Shown piece by piece: positions 22,601 through 35,000 of a DNA stretch of 64,000 bases. Numbering within the stretch: the stretch's first letter is position 1; each line of letters opens with the position of its first letter. Made by a program: the position numbers and the translations under genes. The DNA is taken from NCBI GenBank assembly GCA_039881145.1, contig JAYKKI010000015.1, forward strand, positions 29,364,001 to 29,428,000. Reading direction: 5' to 3'. Below the pieces are notes generated by a model. That model did no database searches. It was not told the DNA's origin and saw nothing but the letters and a program-made list of their open reading frames with translations. This stretch comes from Druceiella hillmani. Lineage: Eukaryota; Arthropoda; Insecta; Lepidoptera; Hepialidae.

Positions 22601-25300
22601 AAAATTTAGCATTTGTGAAGTTTTTTCCAATGAAAATGCTTTTAATAAATGTATAATGGTGATGTTCAGGATGCGTTGCAGTGAGTAAATCATTTCGTAA
22701 TGATCGTATAAAATCCACGGCATTATGGCTGTTGTATTTTTTGTCTTTAAAATTGACATTTTGTTGAGGTCGATCTGCTACTGACGCCAAGGACGTCGCA
22801 AGTTTACATGTATTAAAAGCAAAAAACTAATATACATGTTTGCAATTTAAATTGAGTGCAGCGTCAATACTTTGGGTATACGGTCTTATAGTCGCCATAG
22901 CTTTCCTTTCTGTCTTCCTTTTATTCTGTGGCGATTATTTCTTCAGAGAGAACTTTCGCCAGTGTCAAGTTTAGATTTGTTGGTTAGACAACATTGACTA
23001 GATTACACTCCGAATATCTGTTACTTTTGCTTGATAAGAAAAATAAACTAAAGAGCAAAACAAAAATTAAACAGAAGTTTACTATGCTAGAATAAATTAA
23101 GAGAAAATATAAACAAATAAAACAGTTACGGTTGTATGCTGGGTCGAATTTGAGTGTAAGGTCCTTTGAGAGCGAACCGATGTATTCCATTTGGAAACGT
23201 TTTCCGTGTTTAATTTAAGTGTTACTTCTTAAATTATAACTTTTTAAGTGACAGAGTTTTGGGAGATAGTTTTTAAATAATACAACTATTTTTGATTTTC
23301 GTAGGTTTTATTGAAGGCAACAAATTCGAAAAGAATGACGATAAAAATATTTCATATTTTTTTTCTTTAATAATTTTTATTAAAATATAGCATTGTAGAT
23401 GTCTACTTTTTGTATTTTTGCTATGCAGAACATTTAACCATATAAACAAGGTTAGACTCGATACTATAATTTAGGAGAGTTTTTTTATGCAATTTTGAAA
23501 TTCATTATTCCGAAAAAATCCATTTTATTCAGGTCAGGTCAGGCCCTCTTTATTCAGGTCTCAATTTTTCTTATTCACTCAAATGTAAACTCAATTAAAC
23601 GTCAGTATTAATGGCGATAAAATCATACGAGTATATCAAAATAGCCATCAACTCCCTAACTGTAAAGTTATGTAACAAAAATGTTACTTACGTATGTCCA
23701 ATATTAGACAATGACCGAATAATATTGGCTTCTCTTTCTTATTTTTACTTTTTTACGTTGGATATCATTTATTTGTGTTTAGTCTGACACCAGTCGCTTG
23801 ATATTTCTGTTTAAGTGAGGTAGCGAAAAAGTTACATATTCGAGTTATATATGACATTCAAGGGAAATTGTCAGGATGTAAGGGCTATGAAGTGTCAATT
23901 TAATTCATAGGCACTTGTGAGATCATATTTGCTGGACGGATGGGGCTTCAATGATTGATAATATGAGGTGGGGTTCTGTTGTACCCGTGTATGCTCAGCG
24001 AAAGTTTATTGAAAGGACGTCCATCTTGTTTTTCTGTAGTATACGTAGTTGTAGAGATTAATATTCCAACCATCTATTTGTTTTGAAATTTTTATCATTT
24101 ATATGCAATAATATCAGTAGAACCATTAATTTGAATTAAGTTCTTGTTTAACTTGATTGTTTATTTACTAAATTGTTTGTATTTTGAATAATTTTTTTCT
24201 TATTATCGATTTTATATTTTAGTTTGATTTGTGTTTAGTTACATGTTTTATTGTAATTATTTTAATTCGATTAAATGAATTTCATCATTTGGAGAAGATG
24301 GTCTTATTTCACATTCAGAGCAAACAGACTTTATGAAAGTGAATAAATTTTCAGTCAAAATTAAGTTCAAAATTAAGAACAAAATTAAAGATAAGGGTCT
24401 TGTAGAAAGCTACTGTAGAATGCAGTTAGGAATCTGAATGAATTTTCAATTTTTTTTTTCATTGCATTTCTACGGTTGAGAATAAAAAAAGTGTTTTTTT
24501 AAACTCACCTAATGTTTTTTTCTTTACCATTTCATGGAATGACATTGTATAGGGTATATATTTTACATTAATTTCATTTTTCTTTCTATAAAGTTATCTA
24601 AAATTTTACTAAAGTATTTCAAGGGGTAGGTCTCTATCTTTGAAAAGAAGATTGAACTGTAATTTTGAATATGTTGAAGGGTCAGGAAGAGGGACGTGGC
24701 ATTTATTTACTTTCGTTTCAAAGTTCATATGGATTTTTTTTAAGTTATTTTGTGTATTTTTAGGGTTTATTTTGAAGTTATAAAGCTTTATCATAATTTT
24801 CGCAAACAGGTTGTTTGGCATACGCGTTGAAGGTAAACATAGATAATATAAAATGCTATTAGTTTATTGAAGATGAAGGAAATAGCAATTTTTGTACTAG
24901 AATATCTAGGACCACGAAATTTAAACTATTTATTTTTTGTAAATCTTAGATTTTTTTGAACCTGGAAAGTTATTTACTCTCAAGAATTATCAAAAATGTA
25001 AAAATATATTTTGATCTTAAATTCATTCACCGGTTGTGATCCAATTTTTTGGAATCGGGGTAAAAATAAATTTACAAAAATATTTTTAAACATGTATTTT
25101 TTTTAAATATGTACTGATTTCAACGCTGCTAAGGTCTTTATAGCTCCAGACGCTGAGTAAACGAATATTCTGAATCTGAAATTTTATGTATTTTGGCATT
25201 GTACACCTGGTCAACAAAATTCTAAGGAAATAAATGTATTTAGGTAACAATTACTTATTAAAGCTGCTGCTAAAAAGAGCTGTGTCAACCAAACCTTGTT
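19666..25300. other. intergenic desert, mostly featureless
   Basis: AT-rich DNA with stops in all frames. Short ORFs here (for example on the minus strand at 20057, 22563, 22984 and 24609) show no protein-like character. The only parts that stand out are the block at 21880-22140 and three AGTCTGAAACT strings at about 22310-22360. Confidence 0.6.
21880..22140. promoter_or_regulatory. possible conserved non-coding element
   Basis: Composition is more balanced than the surroundings and rich in homeodomain-type sites: TAATT and AATTAG strings recur between 21895 and 22105, with TTAACTAATTATG near 22015. No ORF crosses it. Enhancer identity is only an inference from composition and motif density. 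Confidence 0.2.
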
Positions 25301-25330
25301 GTTAACCACACTCGACGTTGCTTTAGAGCA

Positions 25331-25360
25331 TATAAAAAGGGTGTACTTACAAGTACAGTT
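25331..25360 (+). promoter_or_regulatory. candidate core promoter: TATA box and initiator-like site
   Basis: TATAAAAAGG at 25331-25340 is followed by TACAGTT at 25354-25360, giving an initiator A about 26 bp from the first T of the TATA box. That is slightly short of the usual 30. It precedes the tentative small gene at 25428. Confidence 0.25.
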
Positions 25361-25427
25361 ATGGTAAGGATACAATAAGATGGGGATGATAGATTGAAGG
25401 TAGTTCATAAAACTACCTTCCACTACA

Positions 25428-25634
25428 ATGAATTGGACACAGGAACTTGAAAATGCATTAAAATTGTTCTGTTGTGCTTTAAGACTCAGTTTGTGGATGC
25501 AGAAAAATGCATCAGCTTGTGAATGTGATTTTGATTTCTTTGTAGCTTGTACGCAATTCAACAGAGTAAGTTGCTCAAATGTGTTTCCAATATCATTTAT
25601 AAATGAAGTCGATGAAGGCGTCTCATTTATGTAA
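25428..25634 (+). CDS. tentative small gene or first exon, unknown function
   Basis: An ATG in fair context (ACAATGA) opens 68 codons. The protein starts MNWTQELENALKLFCCALRL and is cysteine-rich (pairs or singles near residues 15, 16, 31, 33 and 41). No signal peptide or known domain is seen. A consensus donor, GTAAGT, lies at 25566-25571 after CAACAGA, so the real product could be a first exon spliced onward. A candidate TATA/initiator lies 70-95 bp upstream, with an intervening short upstream ORF of five codons at 25361. A 10-bp hairpin at 25396-25420 falls in the leader. The opposite strand is also open here, which weakens the coding case. It may be chance. Confidence 0.2.
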   Translation: MNWTQELENALKLFCCALRLSLWMQKNASACECDFDFFVACTQFNRVSCSNVFPISFINEVDEGVSFM

Positions 25635-25639
25635 CAAAA

Positions 25640-26770
25640 ATGTTTTACTAAATTGCAATATTTTGTTTTTTTAAACGATTTTTATTTAAATATAATTTAA
25701 ACTACGGATATGTTATATGGCAGCTACTATTTTGTATAATTATTTAAAAATAGTATCAATATATCAATTATTATATCAGTTATTTCATTTAAAATGATTC
25801 TATTAAAAAGAAAAGATATTTGAAATAGTGGTAATTTTCAAAAGATAATCTTTTCAGTACATAGCTTCAGTCAATATAGATAATGATAATAATCAATTCA
25901 GTGTAACTGTATTTCGAGGTTTTTAATTTTTTGGGTTTATTGCACTCGACTAATAATATTATTCTAGAAAAGAGATACTGAGGATGTGCTGTCATATAAA
26001 ATCAATTCATAATACGTGAAATGAAGGGTACTACATAGACTGTTTTATGTTAAATTATCAGAAAAAAATATTAAAACGTCAATGGAAAACATACTAGAAT
26101 AAGAGAAGGCCACTGAGTATATTAAATAAAAAAGTATGGCGCGTCGAATAAATCTTCACTCGGAGTCGGACCTTATCTAAGGGCATACATAAAACTTTAT
26201 ACTACCAGTTTATTCTCTTTATTGTGAAATTTCTTATATTTATTACCGCCATAAAGTTTTAAAGTTAATTTCAGTTAATTTTTTTACAAGTATAATAGTT
26301 TTGCAATAAGTAACAGACATAATAGTAACAAAAACCTATTTTAAATTGTTATTATATTAGCAATTAATAATTTAAAGATATACTTAACAAGAAATGGTAT
26401 TTTGCAAGTTTTCGGTGTCAATAATCGAAATTAATTTTTTGGTTTCAAAAATTCTTTCTCAATTAATTTTTTTGCCTATATACGTTTCGAATTTCTGGTC
26501 TTCGTGTGGAATTACATGGTACATTATGTAAAGCAAATACGCAATAAGTAACTTTAATTAGTAAAAAATAGAATGTATTTAATTATTTTTGAAATTCCAG
26601 GTTATAGGTTATTTTGGTGGCAATTCTAAATTTTTTTGCGAAAAAGAAATTAACGATACCATGTTCTCCTACAATGAGTTTTTATGATTTTCACTGTACG
26701 CTTAATCAACAAAAAAGTCACGAAAGACTTTGAGTAGCACTTAATGACACGGCCCCATCTAGTGGCTCAC
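25640..26770. other. intergenic DNA, no feature seen
   Basis: AT-rich, no protein-like frame, no structured repeat. TATATCA and ATTATATC strings near 25760-25790 are simple AT-rich DNA. Confidence 0.6.
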
Positions 26771-26776
26771 AACTAG

Positions 26777-27112
26777 TTCAATGAATTCAATCGTGACCGT
26801 ATTCACCTCAGTGATGATGTTCGACAAGGACGTCTGGCGATGGCAGTGACTAAACATAACGTGAACGCTATTCCACTCATGTTAAAAAGAGATAAAATAA
26901 CTACTTATGATAAGATACTGGATAAAATGCATTGGGATGATTTAAATATAAAAATCCTATAAGAATATTTAGGCATTGGTGACTTTAAGCCAAGTGTCCT
27001 ATCTCCTAATTTAAGTGAAGATCAAAAACATCATCGTGGCAGATATCATCGACAGAGGAAGTTAAATGCTGTATTCGATATCATTAAAGGTGTCATAAGT
27101 TGCTTGTATTAA
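26777..27112 (+). pseudogene. mariner-family transposase fragment (N-terminal DNA-binding region)
   Basis: One frame gives RQGRLAMAV (the REGRPSTAV region of mariner transposases), then TTYDKILDKMHWDDLNIKIL, an in-frame TAA at 26960, EYLGIGDF (HEHLGVRKL) and PNLSEDQKHH (PHNLTEAQK). Together these match the helix-turn-helix region and linker of mariner transposase in order. Homology fades after about 27040, and the frame runs without further match to a stop at 27110. The catalytic DD34D domain is absent. The relic is inactive and old, judged by the stop and substitutions. It extends upstream to at least FNEFNRDR at 26777, with a stop just before in place of a tryptophan. Confidence 0.85.
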
Positions 27113-27545
27113 TGCAAATCTGTAATTAAAAAGCAACACGTAGTTGGCGTTTCAAACAGTTACCGGTAAAAGGAAAAATAGAACAATGTGTCGAAAAAAA
27201 GATCTCATCTTTTATCATCTTTCATCTTTATCTTAAGAAAATAATAAAACTATTGCTGATAGTGACTGAAATTAGATCTTTGTGTGTTTTTTATTTAGGA
27301 GAAAATCCGTGAAAAACTCTAGCCCACTCATAGAATCATTCTTTCTCATAACAATGCTTCTAGCTCATTCCGCAAGATAGATAAATGCTTTTTTAATTGC
27401 CTTTAACGTAAAATTAATGAATATCTGTCACACAGTTCCATTCTATTATTTGGTGGTTTTTATTTACGATGCTAATAAGGTTAAAGTTCTTTTCCGAACG
27501 ATTGTGAAAACCGCGTCTAAAGAAGGGTAGATTCACTGTTTTATT

Positions 27546-28235
27546 AACTGACTGCAAAAAAGGCGGAGGTTCTCAATTCGTCGGAATCTTTTTTTTTATG
27601 TACGTTCAGCGATAATTATTTATCAAGTGGACCGTTTTGATGATTATTTTTTTGATGATTCTTTTTTTATTTGAAAGAGAGTGCTATAGGTATGGTCTGA
27701 TGATTAGGTCTGGAAATGAACGATGGAACTCCCTAACGAATTACAGAAAATCAACTATGATTCAAGATATCACGGGTAGTTGTTATTTTGCAAAATAACT
27801 GCACCACTTACCAGGGCAAGGTCTGTTCAAGTTCTGGTTGTGAACAATGGATTTCCTTAAATCGACCGTGATTAAAGATATTTGCTACTAGTAGTTGTTA
27901 CGTTGCAAAAAAAACTACACCGCTGACCAGGTAATGATCTGATGATGAGTTCTGGAGATGAATAATGGAACTTCTTAACGGATGGTAGTAAATTGAAAAT
28001 GATTTAAGATATTAGCTACTGGCAGTTGTCACTTTGTAAAATAACTACGTTCACATACATTTTACATAATGCGTTCTGGAGATGAACAATGGAACTCCTT
28101 ATCAGATGGTAGTAAATCAAATGTAATGTTTAAGTTGGTCGACAGTACTGGCACCGACTTCAAAAGTAAGTAACTTAGTTATTTATTGCAAATAAGTTTT
28201 AGTACCGACCTTTATTGAAGTCGGTTTTTTAAAAG
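27546..28235 (+). mobile_element. non-autonomous composite repeat, four internal units (copy 1)
   Basis: The left end reads AACTGACTGCAAAAAAGG, a variant of the AACCGACTTCAAAAAAGG terminus seen in copy 2. The right end carries an inverted pair, CACCGACTTCAAAAGT at about 28152 and TTGAAGTCGGTTTTTTAAAA at about 28215. Inside are four diverged tandem units of roughly 125 bp. Their shared motifs are TCTGATGAT...TCTGG, GATGAACAATGGAACTCC, GATTCAAGATAT and GTAGTTGTTA-TTTGCAAAATAACT. No coding capacity. It is the same family, in the same orientation, as 60420-61300, and resembles a repeat common in Lepidoptera. Confidence 0.8.
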
Positions 28236-29042
28236 ATGTTTTACCAAATGTTTACCACTGATGCAAATGTGCATCGATTGAAACGGTTGTTACTTTGAAT
28301 AATAATATATTTGGGTAATGGACTTAATCCTTAAATTAATTTTTCTGAACCCATAAACGTCAAATATTACCTTGATGTTTGCATCTATATGAAAACGCAT
28401 ATATTCCATTTTGTTGTAACATATGCACATTTATTACGTGTGTACGTTTTATTTCCTTTTTCTATCTCTCTTATTATCAACCTGTTTTTTTTTTAATAAA
28501 GTACATTACATAAAGATTAAGTTTTCGTTTTCGTTCGGTTTAGTTTTTTATTCGATGAAATGAAATAAGGTGTTCTTTGATCACAACCTCCGTGACAAGA
28601 TGGGAATTCACTTGACTACTTCCTATACTTTTTGAAGTGTTGCTTCGCTCTGGGTAATTCAGTCTTTTTACAGGATTTTATGAAATTAGGACTAAATAAT
28701 ACGTTCTTATCGTAAAGTGATTTAAGCATTGTAAGTATATATCCAAAATTACCTTTCAACTCATCCATAAATTTGCTTAATTCGTAAGTATTTACCTTTG
28801 TGTTCTCTACATTCCGCAAGTAAAGTTAACCATTAATATAAATTTATTAAAATATATTTGATGAATTCTATTGATATAACAAATGTAATATAGAATTTCC
28901 GAAAAAACTGAACAGACAGATAAAACCCATGCTTGCAAAAAAATACAAATCGGTAAATTGCGTGTTGGTAGACGTTATAAACTAAGATTTTGTACGTCAA
29001 GGTTAGCAAAATTTAATCACAATGCTCAAAAAAGGTAATTCA
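28236..29042. other. intergenic DNA, no feature seen
   Basis: AT-rich sequence with no credible ORF or RNA. The minus-strand frame at 28616-28819 is 67 codons of lysine/asparagine-rich, non-distinctive protein. Confidence 0.55.
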
Positions 29043-29260
29043 GGCAGGAAATATTTTATTTCCAATGCAATGATAAAACATAACCTTTTCTCCTTTCGAT
29101 ATTTCAAGAACTGTAAGGGTTCAAATGTGCTTGTAAGGGTTAAGCCTGTCTAAACTTATTCATATGTACAAGAATTGGTCTGTACAATTGATCGAATAAT
29201 GAATTTAATCTAAACATGAAGATATATTCACACTAACAAAAAATCGTCGTCGTCATCATT
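29043..29260 (+). repeat. dispersed repeat, copy A of a local pair
   Basis: The segment from GGAAATATTTTATTTCCAAT to CACACTAACAAAAAATCGTC is present again, diverged, at 31853-32026 in the same orientation. Both contain GCAATGATAAAA, CTGTAAGGGTT and GTCTAAACTT or GTCTGAACTT. No ORF. It is probably a fragment of a non-autonomous element. Confidence 0.75.
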
Positions 29261-29351
29261 TAAAATTGTACGTCTCTTAAAATTGTTGATGCAAATTCAG
29301 GAAAATAATTTTAATTTCTAGTTCTAATAAAAGTATAATTCTAAAATGTTT

Positions 29352-29422
29352 CTAATCAAATGCTAATTTTGGAATTTATCTAATCAAATGCTAATTCTAG
29401 GATTTAACTAATCAAATGCTAG
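29352..29422. repeat. tandem repeat, 2.5 copies of a 28-bp unit
   Basis: CTAATCAAATGCTAATT recurs at 29352 and 29380, and its first 13 bases recur at 29408, with 28-bp spacing and few substitutions. Confidence 0.9.
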
Positions 29423-30020
29423 AAACTACTATTTGATTCCAATCTCTTATAATCAAACATTCAGACTTTTCAAAAGCATCGTCGAAGAATTAGAGGGGGC
29501 AAGTAGGGAGGCAATATCCATTTTCGTCATTTTGAAGCTTAATATTTCGTACAATGTGTATTTAAAATAAAAAAAATGTCAATTGATAAAAAATTTTATT
29601 TTTATTTTGTTTCAAAACACCTTTTCAATGATATCTTATTCGACGGGATGGGATCTCATTAGCCCCAGTTTATATGTATAGGGAGACATTTTAAAAAGTT
29701 TAATATTTTGCTACATATTTTTTGAGATTCCTATATAAAGCATAGAATACTTGCAAAATTTCATTTTTCTTCAGATTTACCCTCTTATAATAAAACTTAT
29801 ATCCGAGTGCTCGGAAGTCATTAATCTCATGCAACTCACACATTATGCACTCTGGAACATGTAGAGGCATCATCAAATTAACTCTATACCGATTTTTCAA
29901 AAAATGTTGATACGGCATTTTATTGAATAAAAGTCACATACTCTTACGAGTATGTGAGAAAGCGACAGCAAACCGCAGTTTTGACTGGATAACAACGGCG
30001 CTCCCACTATTTTTATGGCA

Positions 30021-30130
30021 CATCAGGAATACCTCAAAGTTCTCATCTTGGTTTATTTATGATTATATGATATTATTACTGGTTTCCAACGTTTTTAAAA
30101 TAAGTTATATGCTGATGAGCGCACTGCTGG
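30021..30130 (+). pseudogene. non-LTR retrotransposon reverse transcriptase relic
   Basis: At 30023 one frame reads SGIPQSSHLG, matching the SGVPQGSxLGP motif of Jockey/CR1-type reverse transcriptases. About 80 bases later, in a different frame (30105), LYADE matches the catalytic YADD box with the second Asp changed to Glu. The spacing is right for the family but is interrupted by a frameshift and stops. It is only a small decayed core. The long ORF at 29923-30300 in a third frame is a shadow of it. Confidence 0.65.
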
Positions 30131-30300
30131 ATTTGAAACTCCCATTTGTAAACCTTTCGCATATACTGACTTTAAAAATGCTATATTGCTCATTATTTTG
30201 TAGTACCCACAGGTGTGGCCTTCGCACTGTACATTTACAAATCACGAAACACAATTGGCTTTCGGGCAGCACGTTTAAACTGATAATACTGCTGGACTAG

Positions 30301-31852
30301 CATGTGACTTTGAATTTTTAAAGCTAGAAAGTAGAAAAATTAACACTGATATGATAATACTTTATTAAATATGAATGGATATTTATATGATGGATTTGCT
30401 TTTTGTTATACCTTTGCGAATATGCTAACAAATGATTGAATTTGTGCTCTTATTTTACCTCTGGAATAAGCCTACTAAATATGGATCTAATTCACTCTTA
30501 CTTTGAAGCATGTCAATTTTTAATAATCTGGACCAATTTAGTTTAGAATTAATTAAATTTATTAAACTCGTCAAGAGAAGCTATTAGAAAATTATACAGA
30601 GTATGGAAACGATAAGCAAGAAAGCATATTTATACTTGCTTTAGTAAATACACATTCACACATACGACTTATTCTATCGTTACCCCACACAGAATACTTC
30701 AACACATAGTACGCTTAGTAAGAGATAGTTGCAAAACACTTTTGCATAACAATAATATAATAATAAAATTTAATTACGTGTGTTAATGACGTAAACAGAT
30801 TACTAGGTATATTCGTATAAGAGATTGCAAAACGATGGAAATTTATAGGGGCCTTTTATATTTATTTGTTTGTTGTTAATATGTTGTATGTGCTGTAATT
30901 TTTCCTTAATAAACAAAAATTAAAAAAATGTCAACTTTAGAAATTGTTAAACCGATGGACGCACGGAAATAATGAATGCGGACATGCGACAAGAGTTTCT
31001 TGCTTCCCAAAACGAAACCCCGTAATACGATTTTTATTAAAATAGATTGTATGTATTATAACAGATATTAATAATGTTGGAACCTGAAATAGCTACATCG
31101 AATAAGACGAAAACTCCTCTCTGTCTTCATTACGAAGGTCATCTTCATCATTTAATTGTTGTAAGGCGTTCCACGTTCGGTCTGGTGTTTGATTTGAATC
31201 AGACATTTATATTGAGATGTTCTCAGTGGAACGTTTTAAATTACAGCAATCAAGTTTTAACGAAGGTCGATGACTTGCGTCCAGTCGATAATGTAGCCAG
31301 TAAAATGCGATTACGCTACAATATAATGGGTTAAAATTATGTGTTTTAATCTGTGGCGTTGTATTCTTTACATTGAGATTGTCTGTGAACAAATCTATTA
31401 AATTCCTTCTACTCTGGACGTAGTACGTTTATTAAGAATTGGAAAATTAAAGTTGGAAATGGGAGAATGATTTAAAGCGATTTCGTAAATTTTTTACGTT
31501 TTAATTTGTCTAGTATCCACGTCATTGTCTCTGTGTTAGATATATCTTTAAAACGGATCAAGTGGAAGACGAGTGGAAGAGAGTGCAAGTGAGACACATA
31601 TCACCAAGTTGGAAGATATAGTTTTGTTTATCGGTGGACTGAGTTGAAAAAGATGGAAATTATTTTAGATTCCAATCTTGGCCGCAACGTAGAAAGTACA
31701 TAAAACGTATCTTATTTTCCTATCTACATATATAAAAAGCAGTTGTGAATTATTTAAAATGCAGCTATACTATAGTAATGGTACAGAGGAGCAACAAGGG
31801 TTAATGGAAACATCGTAGTTTCTTTAACTTTTGTCACAAGCACCAAAAAGAA
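30301..31852. other. intergenic DNA
   Basis: Mostly featureless AT-rich DNA, apart from a short antisense ORF at 31093-31206. The plus-strand frame at 31074-31334 overlaps that ORF on the opposite strand and carries no recognised domain. Confidence 0.5.
31093..31206 (-). CDS. tentative 37-codon acidic ORF, unknown
   Basis: The minus strand starts ATG at 31206 and reads MSDSNQTPDRTWNALQQLND and then an acidic stretch (EDDLRNEDREEF) to TAG at 31093-31095. Composition is more protein-like than its surroundings and resembles an acidic N-terminal leader, perhaps of a lost transposase or regulatory protein. The plus strand is open across the same stretch. No promoter or splice signals were identified. 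It could be chance. Confidence 0.15.
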   Translation of the reverse strand: MSDSNQTPDRTWNALQQLNDEDDLRNEDREEFSSYSM

Positions 31853-32026
31853 GGCGACGGGAAATATTTTATTTCTAATGCAATGATAAAATATAACTTT
31901 TACTCTTTTCGATACTCCAAGATCTGTAAGGGTTCTGAGGATTGAGTCTGTCTGAACTTGTTTAGATGTACGATAATTTTCGTCTAAATACGAAAATATG
32001 TTCACACTAATAAAACATCGTCACAG
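31853..32026 (+). repeat. dispersed repeat, copy B of the local pair
   Basis: Diverged direct copy of 29043-29260, from GGCGACGGGAAATATTTTAT to AATAAAACATCGTC. About 40 bp in the middle of copy A are missing or rearranged here. Confidence 0.75.
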
Positions 32027-32029
32027 ATA

Positions 32030-35000
32030 TAATAGGAAATTTTGCAACTTAGATGACGAGCAATGTATTTATTAACTTGTTTTCATATTGATTTATATTA
32101 ATAGTATATTATGTAATAGAAAAATATATTATAAAATAGAAAAAAACTTGCATATTATATGTACTGAATTCTGATATACACTATATTTTATCATTAGCAA
32201 GTGATAGGTATAAATTGTTTTTTAAACCAATTGAATTTTAATAAATTTTTTAAGTGATATAATAAAGAAGATGTAGGAGGCTATAATTAAGGTACCTTGT
32301 AGAAAAACATTGAACATTTTTATTTAATTATTGTCCGCATTTAATGTATCAGAGAAATTGAAATATGTGTTAAATACTGTTTATCTTAGTCGCTTTCACT
32401 CACTTTTGTTATTTATAACTATTCAACATATAGTAGGTTAAAAACTATATTTTTTGCCCTTTTTACCTACAAGTTAGTATAGCTATATACAGGACTTCCT
32501 ACTCATGGCATATTGCCATGAATTAAATTTATTCGGCTATATGTATCTGATTTATATATTTCTAATGTCGTTTTTACCAAAAGACTGCAAAATTTCCAAT
32601 TGTAGTTATTTTCATTATGATAATAAAAATCATATTCAAGATCCCATACTCTATTTTAGCTATAACTTTTTTCATTAGAGATTGCTTTTTTCCTCAAGTT
32701 TTCAATAGTTATCTATAATTATTTGCCAATTACTATGTATGAAGGTGTCAATGTTTAAGCGATTTAGTTTTAACATTAGGAATATTACGAAAAAAATCTA
32801 GTCTCCATGGTTAGAACCAGGATTATTGCTATATGGGTATTTGTGACATCAGCGGATGCTTATGTTAATGAGATAATTTTCGATGAAATAAATTATTTTT
32901 TTAATATTATGTTGTAAGTAAAAGGGTATATTTGCTTAAGATAAATTAATAAAAGATAACTAATGATTCTTTTTGATTGTCTATACATAAATATTCACTT
33001 TTATATTAATTATTAAGTGATTAATCAGTGTCACTTATTTTAAACTGTAATTTCAGAAATTAAATGTGATGATAAATTACATTTTAAAAATAATTAATTA
33101 GCTTCATTTTTAGCACGACATCTATTACGGGTAGGTTCGTAAATTATGCCTGTACTGATGACAAGTTGTTCACTTGGGACTCTAGCCAGTGGAGAAGATG
33201 GAAACTCCGAGCGAGTGCAGAAAGGATATCTTAGCTTTTTGTATGTATTCTCCACTAGTTAGAAGGATTTATTTTCTTTTGCAATATTTTTTTATTTGCC
33301 AGCTAATTATTGCTTCATAATTCATCTCATTCTTCTTCTTCCCTTGAGATCAATATCATTGCAAACTCATTTTTAGACTGCCATATTTACTAGGCGAGGG
33401 CTGTGCTTGATTTGTTTTTTTATGAGAGGGAGTTTTTAGCTTTTTAGAAATATTAATATTTCAGTCTTAACTTTTTCCTTTAACAGCACATTAAAAATAT
33501 GCTTGGTAACGGGGATTGAAATATTAGTCAATGTTAGCAGAAAATTGTTTTCTGTCTCAAGATGTTGCATCTATTTTTAAAGTTATAATAAGATATTATA
33601 TCTTTTAAATTATCTATTTTAGCTGATTCATCTAGTTTCTACGTATACACACGAATGAGTGGAATGACTAATAAAATTAATATGTCCGAATCGCCCTTGT
33701 AACCTTCTTGGTTTTTATAATATTCCATTCTTTAGGTAGGGTGGGCGGTATGCTCCAGTTATTAGTGTAAGTAAATCCTTAATTTTTAAAAATCTCCCCA
33801 TCATTTAAACGTGGCACAGTCTTCAGAAACTATTAAATATGGTTGATATAGTCGCGCTTGAATTACTTTCAATAGCGTTTGTGATGTTATCGGATGATTG
33901 AAATGGTTAGGTCATTTTTATTTTTTTTAAACCAATTAATCGTTCCTGTGACTGCAACTTAGTTTTTATAACTAATTGAATTTTGTGAGCTATGTAATCT
34001 ACATCATTAAATCATAATAATGTCACTTCTCTTTCATGTTGGATCCTTAATTACGAATCGCCTAATGTTTCTCTACTAAACTTTATTAGTTATCATATTC
34101 CCAAAAATACTTTATTAGTTAACATAGAATACTACTTCCTAGAAATAATATCTCCCGTGTGTAGATTGTCGAATGTTTCACATTTCATTATGATTGACTT
34201 GTGTTCAAAATTTTCCGTTACTATCATATGTCGAATTTAGCAGGGAAATCATTGGAACTTGTGTCTGACCAAATATTGATCGTAAACGACATGGGATCAA
34301 ATTCGTTACTATTTTTTTTTCTCTTTTATAGCTACTTGTTCATACAAATAATTACAGGTATAATCAGTAAAAAATGCGCTCCCTCAAATTTTATTTTAGC
34401 CCAGTTACTTGGGCAAGTCTTCGAATTCCAGCGTCTTCGACGAAGTTGAATGGTAAATCTAGAACTGCGATAATCTCTCTAATTAATTTATCAATCACTG
34501 TACTGTTTGGATTATCTTTATCCCATTGTTTATTCTTTTAAAGTGTTTCGTCTAAAGAAAGTTGCTATCCTGCTTCTTGAATTGCTGATAAGATTTTATC
34601 TAAAAATCAGACAGAGTAATTGAAAATCAGAACAAAAAATCTTTACAGAAAAAAATTTAAGTTCATGCCTGTGATTTTCGAATTTTCAGCTTTTAAATAC
34701 TTTTCCGTTTGCAAATTCGATTTATAAAACGAACAAATGTTAAAAGCGTTTGTCTATTCGTTTATCTTTCTGTTTGTGTCAACGGATCTAACTAAAAAAA
34801 TACTGAACTTATTAACGAACGTTTTGCAGATGGTAACTTTAGGACCAACGTTATATATAACGTTATAACAATGCACATTATAGAAGCCTTGTACAAATTT
34901 AATATTTGTTTCAACTTATTATTTAAAAAAGTTTCGAATTTGTGATGATGAAAATGTTACGTAAAAAATGGAATAAAATCTCCGCCATGCGGGTAGTGCG

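Noticed and set aside
25211..25561. 116-codon minus-strand ORF
   Set aside because: Starts at TTG, no recognisable features, and overlaps the better-supported plus-strand candidate.
29923..30300. 125-codon ORF
   Set aside because: It runs in the wrong frame across the reverse transcriptase relic. The conserved motifs are in the two other frames.
32505..32521. CATGGCATATTGCCATG small palindrome
   Set aside because: Seven-bp arms are expected by chance in a window of this size.
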